From positions 92,911,935-92,975,934 of the forward strand of contig JALGPY010000006.1 in assembly GCA_023055425.1 (NCBI GenBank): a DNA stretch of 64,000 nucleotides, in the 5' to 3' direction. The stretch is from Linanthus parryae. Taxonomy: Eukaryota > Streptophyta > Magnoliopsida > Ericales > Polemoniaceae. The notes below the pieces were generated by a model. The model did not search any database. It worked only from the letters and a program-made list of their open reading frames with translations, and was not told where the DNA came from. Position 1 is the first letter of the stretch. Each line of letters opens with the position of its first letter. Shown here one piece after another: positions 46,801 through 59,700 of the stretch. The translations under genes and the position numbers were made by a program.

Positions 46801-47746
46801 ACGGATCTGCACAATCGAGTCTAAGCTGGTTAATATATCTTCATCATTCATAAAACGAGATTTTTGACACAGACCTTGGGAAGCTTTTTTCAAGAGTTCA
46901 ATGCAGTTTCCAAGTACACGCAGCTCCAATTTAAGCTATACCTGATTTTCTGCGTAAACAGGACACCAGCCTTCTGCAACAAGGCACTTCTTGGTCACGT
47001 CAATGCTCAACATATTCAGAGTATGGTAGATGGATTTCTCCTTCTTCACCTTTATATGCACGAACACAACCACGCTTTAGCATTGATGAAAACAAGACAG
47101 TTGAAGTTTCTTATATGCTTTAAAAAATGCATGAAGAGGAGGTAAAGTACAAGTAAACAGTATCAAATTGTTTCAGTATCCAGGTTTGAACTAACCAGAA
47201 GATTCCAACCCTCAAATTGCTGGCTGATACTTCGCAGAAGATTGTCCCGATGCATCAATCCAACATCTATGGTACTCTTAAGCTCTGATAGTTTTGCAGA
47301 TACCTAGAGATCATAAGAAACAAACAAGATTGTATCATTGATAGAGTGGTAGACAAGCACAGGATTCATTCAGGGAAAGACAAAAATCAAATTTGTTACA
47401 AGGTGACTTTTTCCAGTAAGCATTTGTTCTAACAACAACAAATTCCTTTACCCTAACTTGACTAACTACTCAGGAGATACTACCTCCCTGCCGTACTCAA
47501 AAGAATATTACCATATCTAAAAGAGTTTAAAAGAAATTAAAGACTATTTTTTATGTAATCATACTATTTCACAGGGTATCCCAAGTTATCATAAGAATGG
47601 GAAACAGCACCAACATAGTATTTGAGGATAATAATAGGACTGGACATCTAATGATTTTAAACATGTTATGTTTACTATTTTTATTCACAAGTAATAGATA
47701 GCATTCATTCCTGATAGTGTTGGTTACAAAATTCCTTTTGTTTAGA

Positions 47747-47782
<36 letters not shown>

Positions 47783-50700
47783 TGATGACAGATGATTCGA
47801 TTGAATAATTTAACAACTAATACACAGGTAATATATAGACCTGGCTATGGACTATACATTAAATACACAAAATTTCTACTAATTAACATTCTGCCCTATA
47901 AATACATATTTACTTCCAAAATTTACCTAGCATAGCCTATCTTGATTTTTTTTTTCTTTTCCAAAAATTGCAGTGCCGGCATGTTCTGTCTTGTGAATGT
48001 GCGACATAGTATAATAAGTACTGAACTCATTTGAGACTTTTCTGCACAGATTTTTTTTTGCCTCTTATTTCTTTTCTACAGATTAACTGAAGCTTATTTA
48101 GCGCAAATTTGCTTGGCATATAAAACACTTAGTAAAGAGATTAAATAAAGATAAAGACAAGCACGAACTGAGGAATTAGTTACTGGACACTTTACCTCTG
48201 TGATCATTTCATATTGTTTACCAAGGTCATCTGTAAACGGATAGCGGTTGGCTCCAAAGGCATCACAAATTTTCAAAATTTTGTTCTTCACTCGTTCTCC
48301 AGAATAGAAAACAACGAACACATTTTTGTCAACCTGTAAGTTGGCAGTTATTAGTACTTGACCTCTTTAAGAAATCCTTAATTCATCTACATGACTAGCT
48401 ACAAAAAAGTAAGGGAAAAGATAGCATTTTAAAAGAGTGGAGATGATAGAGAAGTCCAGAAAATATTGCGCGGCAGACTTCTTGCTTCAGACACACACAC
48501 AGGGCGATTACCACATAAGAGAACATGTCGTTGCATATTTTAATTGAATGCCAGAGGTAAATTGAAGAATTGGTTACCTTCGCTGCAGATACTGGATCAA
48601 CTACAGGATCTTCAACCACAGCTTGCTTCAAAAGCACATTACCCCTAGTTGCACGAAATACAATCCTCTCAAATGCAATTGATTTATCTCTGGGAACAAG
48701 GCCGCTAACAAAACCCAGCTTAACATGCTTTGAAGGATCTGCTGACATTTCCTGAAAAGCGTCATAACACGAAGATACTTAAAATAGTAAATGAAGCTCA
48801 TACATCTAATACTAGTTAAATTACGTCTAAATGGAAACTACTTGTTCAATGAGTAGAGGACTATCAATGGATCCTTCTCCAAGATGACGTGATTCATAGT
48901 CTCTCTGCTGTGCAGCGGCATTGTTTTGGGCAGAATAGAAAAACTCTCCGGCCTGAAACAAGGAAATTGAACTCATATCAAACAACGGCTAAAAAAGTTA
49001 ATATTGCATTCCAAATGTTGAACTCATGGATTGAAAAAATTAAAAAATATGTTAATAGCGCCTAAAGTTGACATAGGTAGACAGGAATATATAGGTGAAA
49101 GGGAACAAATAGGAAAAATCACCATACCTTCTGAAGAAGAAGCTTGTATTCCAACAGTTCATTATATGATCGTTGTAACTTTTCACTATTGGTATTCATC
49201 TCTACCAGCTCAGTCTCTAGTTCTCCAAGTTTTAGCTGCCCATAGCGACTCGGAAATAGTGAAGAAGTGAAATACAGAAAAATCTCTGAAACCAAGTTAC
49301 GGCAGTTGAACATACCTCCAGGTCATCAAATTTGATGTCAGAGGCATTCGGTGATTTATTTGAGATCAAGAAACCTGCCTTGGCCATATGCTCCTTGAAG
49401 AAACGGAGTTTTCTCGCCATTTCACCACTTCGTTTGATCTATTTCACACAAATAAAATTGAACACATACGAAACAATTATTTGCAGGCTATTGACTGCTA
49501 CTTATTACATACTAGAGTAATAATGAGAAAACTACTAACATTGTGTAACTGCTAAGGACAATTAGAAATAGCATTGGCTTATGAAGAAAAGCATCTTCGC
49601 TTTTGCTAACTTTGACAGAACATTTCACTAAAGTGACCAAATTAATGAAACTTAAAATCTATTAGAAAAGAGTAGTAACAGCATGTGCGAGCCTTTACAA
49701 ATCTTAATCTGCCATAGCTGATATACATGCATTTTGCAATCTGCAAGAGATTCATTCCAAGAACTACAAAGTTATTTCACATTTCAACCTTGTACAAACG
49801 GAACGATAGAATATGCTGTAAGATGAAAAGGTCTTGGGTTCGTTAGAAAGAGGGGTTTCAGCGTGAAAATAATCTATGAGGATCTCTACTTATAGCATAG
49901 TTTAGCACATAATTTGTTGTTGAAATTTCTTTGGTGGTCGTTGATACGCAATATAAGTTTCAGTGAAAAGTGGAATTACAGGTTGAGATGGAGCAGATGG
50001 AGTTTTCTGAGAAAAGTGGAATTTTAGCTAAGATTGTATTTTTAGCTATTTTTAGTGATTTATTGTCATTAATTGCAATATCGCAGTATTTTAGAAAATA
50101 TCATTTTTTAGTAAATCAGCACTTTGATGAGCAGTTACATACCAGATATTAGTGTTAGTTCGTAAGAAAGTGGTTATGGTGGACTAGTACGTACTCTTAC
50201 TGGAGTTTTGGATTTTGGCAGACTGTTTGAGATAACTTGTGATTTTTATCACTAAACTGACATTTTTATCACTAAACTGACAATCTTAATATTCCTCAAA
50301 AAGGAGCAACTTATCACAAAAAGGAGTCCTGAGGTACTTGTTCGTTAAGATGAAGCACTTTGTCATCATCCGCTAGAATATGAAACAAGGAGACAAATAA
50401 ATCTTAAAAAATAACTGTTAAGTTTATTTGAAATTTAGGCGATCAGGCAAGTCACCTGCTAAACAATTGCATTTCTTTGGCCTAAAAGCCACTCCACATT
50501 CAGCAAAGACTGCAGATAATTCAACTGGATTTGATATATTTATTTTCTTCAATTAGCTAGTTAAATTTCACTTAGTTCACTCATCACTCTGTTTTTGCTG
50601 CTTTTCAGCTTCCTGCCCGTACAAACATGGCATTCTTTCATTTACGGATTTACCCCTTCCGGCACTCCCCCGCAAAACAGTGGTCTAACATAGCAATTTA

Positions 50701-53700
50701 GAACTGGAGATCAACTGCTATTGTTTATTATTTTTCACTACTCCGATCCAAATAAGGTATTGGCATTGGCTGGCTATAAGCTACTCTGGGACAATAGCAA
50801 AATGAGAAAAGTGGACTTGTTTTTTTTATTCTTCATCAACCAAATAAGAAAGCCAGTATCGCACGTGTTATTTTATCATGCCAACATTGCTCTTAGGTAC
50901 AAAGTGCTATAACTAACGCTCCTCCCGAACATGAGCAGTAATGGACAAGTAAATTGTCTTCCTTACTTAGTGGTGTTTGTGTATGGGACTTCATTGTAAA
51001 ACTAATATTTATATCGTCTTACTATTGATACAAATTGTTTAATGTTGTTCTAGCTGTAAAAACTTATATTTTACTGAGTACATTTTAAGTGATTGGGCTA
51101 AGGACCAACACCTATGCAAATATTTGGAACTTGATTTCCCTTATATTATTTTGATTATTGCATGACATGTTTCTCTTCCAAATGCTGTTTGAAAGGGGAG
51201 GGAGTGATAATTAGAAATAGAGAAAAGTTATGTATCACCATTTTGTCTTCAATGTTTGTATCACTGTCCATGTGGGGCTCTCTAATTGATTGTTGGGGCA
51301 TCAAAAAATATAGTAATTCAGTTACACTTATATGGGGTGAACTAAAACAGTGGAAAACCATCGGTGATATAGATCATCTCTCTAAGAAATACTTGGTCTA
51401 GTGAAAAGGCCAATTGTGTTACAGCAAGCCCCTAACTCCAGCCTCCATTACTCAAAATCCTAATGATATTGATGAAATGATAATAGTATTGCATAATAAA
51501 CAAGCTAATACATTGGGGTTTATATTACTGAGATAAGGACTATAAACGTAAATACTAATTCTGGCTAATTACCACCAAGCTCAGCCAGAAGGGAGCAAAG
51601 CCAACGAATCTCAGCAGAGGCATCAGCAACAGCGCGATACTCAACCTCAGTAGACGATCGGACAACTGTGCGCTGTATCCTGGAACTCCAGGAGATGGGA
51701 GAGCCGCCGAGATACACTAGGTAGCCGGAGGTGGATGTATAGGAGTCCTTGTCGCCTGCCCAATCAGCATCAGAAAAGGCATGGAGAGTGTGGGGACCAC
51801 GACGAAGCACCAAGCCAAGATCGGATATGCCATGTAGATACCGCAATAGACGTTTCACCGCATTCCAATAAGTGGTTGTGGTCCTGTGCATGAACTGAGA
51901 CAAATGATTGACAGCAAAGGAAATATCAGGACGAGTAAGGGAGAGATACTGAAGACTATCAACTGCCATCCGATATTCCGATGTGTCGGAGAGGTGAATC
52001 ACTGTCAGCTGTAAGAGCAACCGAAGTATCCATAGATGTCTGAACTGGATTGGCAGAAGACATGCCCAGACGGTGAAGTAGATCAAGAATATACTTCTGT
52101 TGCGACAGAAGCAAACCCTGTGGATGCTGTAAAACCTCAATTCCAAGGAAGTAAGATAAGTCACCAAGATCTTTTAACGAGAATCGTCGTGATAAATCCA
52201 GAATACACTGCTGAACAGTGGTTGCGTCAGAACCAGTAATGACTATATCATTCACATACACAAGTAGATACAGAATGGTGCCGGAGTGCCGGTAGATGAA
52301 CAGTGACGTATCGGCCCGAGAGTTAACAAAACCCTGACGAAGGAGAAAGGAGCGAAGTTCTGCATACCATGCTCTGGGGGGCTGCTTGAGGCCGTAAATC
52401 GCCTTGTTGAGACGACAAACATGGTGTGGATGATCCTGATCCACAAAGCCAGGGGACTGCTGCATGTAGACCTGCTCGTGAAGAGATTCTTGAAGGAAGG
52501 CATTGTTTACATCTTGATGGGCCATCGCTGAGAGATAGCAATAGAGAGAACTAAACGGATGGTGGAAGGCTTGACCACAGGACTGAACGTGTCATGATAG
52601 TTAATGCCGGGCCGCTGATGAAAACATTTTGCAACTAGACGAGCCTTGTACCTGTCAACAGAACCATCGTGTTTTCGCTTGATGCGAAACACCCACCTGC
52701 AGCCAACCACATTAGTAGAACGAGCTGGTAAAACAAGATATCACGTGTTATTGTGAACCAAAGCATCCAGCTCTGCTGTCATCGCAGCTCTCCACTGCGG
52801 GTGCCAGAGGGCCTCAGTGACAGAGGTAGATTCGCTATCTTTATCAAGCGGGGAAAGGGTGGTATAAAATGTGTATATAGGGTTGCCGCGCAGAGTGCCG
52901 TCTCGGGACCTTGTGACCATAGGATGCGAGACGGGAGGCTTAGAGACGACAGACTCAGGGATGGAGGGAGTCTCGGCTACAGGAAGAGGTTTGGCTGGTG
53001 TACTAGAGCGACGAACAAAGTGTTGGCCAGAGTATCGGTGAGAAGCGGATGGGTAGATGAGTGGTGGGGGTGGGATAGGCGGTGGTGACGGTAGTGGAGT
53101 GACTGGAGAAGGTAAGGTAAGAATACTCGTGTTGGGAGTGAACCACAAGGAGAGGGGGTCATCAGATTGCGGAGACGACCCAGAGGAGGAAGATAGAAAC
53201 GGAATAGATGACTCGTCAAACTGAACATGTCTAGAGACATAAAGACGATGGGAGGTAATATCGAGACAGAGATAGGCGCTCTGAGTGAGAGAGTACCCAA
53301 CAAAGACACAGGGAGTGGACGGATCTTCAAGGTTATGCGAGGTGTAGGGGCGGAGATAGGGGTAATAGAGACAACCAAAAACTCGAAGTTTGGTGTAGTT
53401 AGGGTGCTGGTGAAAGATGACTTCAAACGGGGAGCAGAACTTGAGATTTCACGTAGGAAGACGGTTGATCAGGTAAACCACAGTGGTGAACGCATAGGGC
53501 CAGTACGGGAGAGGGACAGAGGCGTGATGAAGTAAAGTAAGGCTAGTCTCGACGATGTGACGATGACGGCGTTCTGAATACACATTGTGTCCAGGGATAT
53601 GAGGAGGAGAGGTAAGGTGGGAAATACCATGAAGACGAAGATACCCACGGAGACCAATGTATCCCCCCCCCATTGTCTGAATAAAGTGTCTTGAGGGTAA

Positions 53701-56700
53701 GAGAGAAAAATGTATCGACGATTGCATCAAAACGGGCAAAGATGTCATGGAGTTGCGATTTTCGTTGCATTGTATAGAGCCAGATATACTTCGAGAAATG
53801 ATCAACGAAAATGACATAGTATTTGAAACTGTCACGAGATACAACAGGAACGACCTCAAGGGGCCGAAAAGATTTAATACTGGAATTATGAAAGGGAAGT
53901 TTATGACTCTTTGTGCATTGACATGCACTGCACGACTCTGACGCTGTGGTGCTGCTAAGGGGAAGTGAAAATTTGGAAACTACTTGCTAGCAGACAGGCC
54001 CTGGATGACCAAGACAACGATGCCATGAGTGAAAGGAGGGACGAAACTCGGTGACGAGAGCCAGCGATGGAGTGGAAGCTAGCCACTCATACACTCCATC
54101 TTTAAGAGGACCAGTAAGAATATGCGCCCCCGTGGTTCGATCCTTCAAGACAAAACCAACATATGAGAATTCTGCTAAGAGATTGTTAGATGAGCAAAGC
54201 TGAGGACTGGTAAGAATATGCGCCCCGTGGTTCTATCCTTCAAGACAAAACCAACAGATGAGAATTCTGCTAAGAGATTGTTAGATGAGCAAAGCTGAGA
54301 CACAGAAATAAGCGCGTATAGATTATCCTATGGCTGCTGGTAGACTTCAGTATCTCGCTCTCACCTGGCCAAAATATAGCTTTTGCTGTCAACAAGCTCT
54401 CTCAGATTATGCATCGACCTACTAGAGTCCATCTGCGATACCTCCAAGGGAGCAAGTATTCTTCTTCGGTATGGCCCGTGTTCGTTGTATGCCGTCACAG
54501 ATGCCGCTAGGGCTGGTAACAAAGATGACTACACCTCCACTTCTGGTTATGTGGTTTATTAGGTGGCTCCCCGATATCTTGGAGTTCCAAAAAGACTGAG
54601 GCTGAGTATCGGGCTGTGGCTGGCATCGACTGAGCTTCGTTGGCTATGCTCACTTCTCGTGGAGCTTGGAGTCTCTCTTCTGTCTGCCAAGCTGTTTACT
54701 GTGACAATGACAAATGGCACCACTTACTTATGTTCAAATCCGGTATTTCACTCTCGTATGGAACATATCGCGTTGAATTTCCATTTTTTCGTGAACAGGT
54801 TCAGGCTGGATCGCATCGCGTCTCACATATCGTCGTCTGACCAACTCGCTGATTGTCTCACTAAGGCACTCTCGCATTCTGTGTTCTCCAGTTTTCGTTC
54901 CAAGATTGGAGTCTACTCTCGAACCATCTTACGGGGGCGTATAGACAATAGTTATATTTAGTCTTGGTTTAGTTATTTACGGTTGTATCCCTGATGTACT
55001 TTTGTTTCTTCTTGAGAGTGAAAATAATATACGACAGAGAATATTCCTAATACAGTTTGCACTTCGTCATAGATTAACTCTGTCCCTTCACAGGGAAAGA
55101 TATATCCTAGTACAACTTTGCTTTTCCTATTGTGTTTATGAAAGGATTGCTTATAATTTATTTCCTTGCGGTGAATGACTGGATCAACATTTTGTGTGTG
55201 AATTTGTTGAGGTGTTCCGAAAATATTTCATTGTTAAACTCCTCAGTTATCAAAAACATTCCTCTAACTACAGATTACAGAGTGATTACAAGTTACTCAT
55301 GTGCACTTGCAGCCTCCTTAGACCATCTCCAATGGTAATCTCCAGGAGACCCGCCACCAGATTATCAACTCAAGCAAGGCAGTGGCAAGGACGGGGTGAT
55401 GCTAACCAGGGGCTGGATGGAGCGGTGTCAGGGTTGGCGAGCACACCCTCGATCCCTGTGGGAACCACTGCACCTTCTCACTCGCCTCTGTTTCCGGCGA
55501 CTTTCAAGTGTTCTTGTTATTTATTTATTTTTCCTTTTTTGTTTTACTGTCATCGTTAATGTTAAACATGAAGGTAGAGGAAAATAGGAAGAGATAGGAA
55601 AGGAGGAAGGAGAAAACTTGGAGGAGATAAGAGAAAAATTAGGCGACCTTGTTTTCCTTTTTCCAAGTTGTTGCTGTTGTTAATCACGGAAGGGAAGAAC
55701 GTAGAAAAAAAATATGAGAAAAATTAAGAGAGGTTATGTATTTGTGAGTTTGAAAAATATTATATAATTCCTTTGTTTTGTTTTGTTTGACTTAATAAGT
55801 AGGTAATTATCTTACATAGTATTATTACAAATAATTTAATTATTATGATTTTTTAGGTACTTACAAATACTTGACAGATTTACCAATTATATAAATAATA
55901 ATGTAATTGAAATAACAGAATAAAATATTAGTAATTGAGGGAGGAGGGGGAGCTTTCCACTGTTGGAAGGCATATGGCAGTTTTGTGGATATTAAAAAGA
56001 GAAAGTGTGGGACCAAGGGAGATTTAGGGGATGGGGGTGGCAACCATTGCAGATGGCCTTAGGTGATTCCTTGAGGAAAATTAAGTTGATAAATACAGTG
56101 ATCCTCCTATGATAGTCAAGAGAGAAACTAAAGAACGTCAACGTCATAAAGAGAAGGGGAGAACAGTGTAGGAGGCTAGGAGTACATGCAGAAAAGTAAA
56201 AACTCAGACCAATAAAATTAAGAATAGAAACACACCTGAGCAGCATAGGTCCTCTGGAATGGGCTCTTTTCAACATTGAGCTGTCCACAGAAGATGCATA
56301 CATAAACAGATTACGCGAAGTTGGAAAACTTTGATCGACATTAAACATAATATATGGAAGGTGAATAATAGAAATGATACGAATCAAAGTTACTCAATCA
56401 TATGACACTCAGACCTCGCCAAAGAAGAAACTCAAATCATCAACAGTACAATCTGGAATTTAATTGATTTCAATTAAATGAATCAATTTTTTTCTATTGA
56501 ATGCTTCATCTAATCTAAATTGGATTAAAGGCAATGATCAGTTCTATCTCATCACAATGTCAAGAGCTATCTTCTGTTGGCCACCAAATTTATCCTGCCT
56601 CGAACTTGCACATCTTGATGAGATGGACACTGGCGGATCCGAAGGTGAAGAGTTGTGGAATGTGGACTATTGACACTTCGATGGGATTGAGCTACTCACA

Positions 56701-59700
56701 TGCTTTACTCTCACATTATCGATTAAAGTTAAACTTTATGAATTCTTCTACAGTTCTACTTGGTTTCCCTCCAGTACTTTTACTACCATTCAACAAAATT
56801 ACCTTAACTCATTGGTCAAAGGACCATCCATTTCTTATAGACAATCAAAATTATATAAAACTGAAAAAGGGAAGTTTACAAAGAAACTTTCAAAAAGATT
56901 TAAAAACTAAAAAGATAAAGTTTACAGAGAAACTGATAAGTCATCTTAGAGCTTGTTTGGTACCAGCTTAAAATCTCAATAATCAGCTGAAAATAATCTG
57001 AAAAGAAAATTCAACTTAATTGAGAATCACAATCTGTTTGGTATAAGCTGAAATTATAGATCACTAACTTGATCCATTTAACAAAATTTAAAGAGCTCTA
57101 AAGTCAAGTAATTGAATACACATATTTGTAACTGAAATGTGATCATGCTAATTTAAAAAAAAAATCAAAATTATTTTTTAGAGATTTTAAGCTGCATAAT
57201 CCCCAATTTTGGAGATTCTACAATTGCACACAGATTATTTTAATCTGCAGATTATCAGATTAAAATCTGCGAGCATAACAAACGAGATTGTTGAAAAGAG
57301 GCCGATTTTAATCCAATTGGATTAAAATCCGAGATACCAAACATGCACTTAATAAGCTATACACTGCAGGATCAAAAGAAATTAAAAGAACAAATATGCC
57401 ACCGAGTCCAGGAAATACGACAAATGATATATCTATCCAAGTGGGAAGAGGGATCATCAATCCATGACAACTGAACGATAAGGCCTCTGAAAAAGGAGTT
57501 ACACATTCGAAGCCTATCAAAAGGTCTTCCTATTATGCATACTCCAAACATTCACATAACAACGAAGGAGCTAAATGCCAAGCTGTCCACCACTCTCTAT
57601 CAACTTCAACCCCATTCCAAGTAGCAGAATCACCTCAGAATTAGCCCCAAAACAACTTGAAAACAGTCAAACACACTTGACATATATCCCAAACAACTCA
57701 ATCTTGCCTCAGTAAGACAAGCACATCATCTGCCGGAAAACCTGAGGACTTCCCTCCCCACCCACGTGAAAACCCGATCACTCGCTACCTTAGTGAGGAA
57801 AGAAGAGAAGTTCGACTTGTGACATTGATGAACACCATATATCAAGAGGGTCACGTTGCCTCAACCACAAGGAGGCTGGAAAAACCTTTACACTTTCGGT
57901 TCACCTGACAGTAGAACACACTTTTACCATCCAATCCACCACTGACTAAAACCTGTACAACCGTAAAACTGGCCAATTCACATGATTATAAGCCATCTCA
58001 ATATCTAGCTCGCATAAGACTCCCATAGCCATGAACGCATTATGATACCCATAGATGAAATGAGAGAGGTGAAACTCGTTTAAACCTTAAAGCAAGAACC
58101 CTCGCGAAAATCTCACATGAACTATTCAACAAACTAATAGTGCTGAAATCACTAATGTTCACCGCCCCAGGATTTTTAGGGAGGAAGGCTGCGGAAGTGG
58201 AATTCACTCTTCTCGAATTTTCTTGAAAGACGGAACTCGTGCATATCCATCACATCTGGTCCAACAGCATCTCAATTCTGCTGAAGATAGAAAACGCAAC
58301 CGTCAAACCACCCGACAGTAAGAAATGCCTCTCGCCTCCTTTTCCTGAAATAGAGTATCCAAACCTACCCCGTATCCATCCGCGAAAACCTAAAAATCTA
58401 GAAAATCTAACTTAACAAATCGGACTCTCATAGAATTCATTAATAACCTGCCCCAACTCGTATCCAGCTATAGCACCTCATTGTTCCTCCACATTTTATC
58501 ATCAATTATGCAGTTTTAATTAATCCTGATGAGTTATAGAATAGTTTGAATTTGAATTTTACCACCCATCCAATAGATGTTGAAAGATTAGACACTGAAT
58601 AACAGATTTGGGCCTTCAGAAAAAAGGCTCCAATCTAGTAGTCCCTCCGTCCGAAGATAATTGTCCTGTTTGCCATTATACCTTGTGCCAAAATTGTGTC
58701 TTTCAACCACTTTTTATCAATACTTTTCCCACTCTTACCCTTCATTAACTACTCATTTCTATACGGACCCACATGTACCATTGGTCCACTATCATTAAAA
58801 TGTGATGGTAATTTCGGCAGCGCATGATTTTTTTTGACATTTTATTCCACTACCTTAATATGTGTGAAAAGTCAAACAAGACAAACAATATGGAGCGGAG
58901 GGAGTATTTGTTTGTAAACTCCGTACTGCATATTTAGAATGTAGAGGTACGACGCCAGACACATGCCCGCCCCGCTAGACATACTTACCATCACACATTT
59001 TGAAATTAATGTTAATTTCAGGGTACTAAGGGCTAGTTTGGAAATGCTGTGGCGGTGCTAGAAAGCTGCTGTGTGAAAACATTGTGGAAAAGCTGCTATG
59101 AATTCTTAATAAAATGTTGATTGGTAAATATTACGTAAAATCTGCTGTGAAATGTTGATAAAGTATTTTTTTTTTGTTGGTAAAATCAACTGTGAAGTTG
59201 CTGTGAGAGGGTAAAATGACAAAAATATATGACACTTGTCATTTCCGTAAAGATAGCTATTGAAATTTTTAAAAAGTGTAAGGTTAGAATCGGTTGTAGA
59301 TAAATTAATCAAAAGCACTTTCCGGAAAAGTATCTACCCCCTTGCTTCCTCAAAACTGTTGTGGGACAGCAGAAACTGTCCGAAAAAAACAGAAATTTTA
59401 TTTTTACCAAACGCACTAAAACTGCTTCTGCATTAGTACGAAATCGTTAGTTTAATCCCGAACGCATTAGTCTTTTAATAGTACAAAATTAGCAACAAAC
59501 CCGAAAACATTCGGCAAAACGGTTGTCAACGACAGAAAGGTAGACCTAGGAGAACCTGAGTAGTTAAACCCAAGTGATTGGCTCTGGAGAGACAGAACTG
59601 CAGGAAATTTTTCGTTTGTAGCCAACCCAAATTAAACCGGGAAAACACTTTTTGAGTTGGGCCAAACTATATGAAATTCAAGAGATCAAAACTCTTTTGT

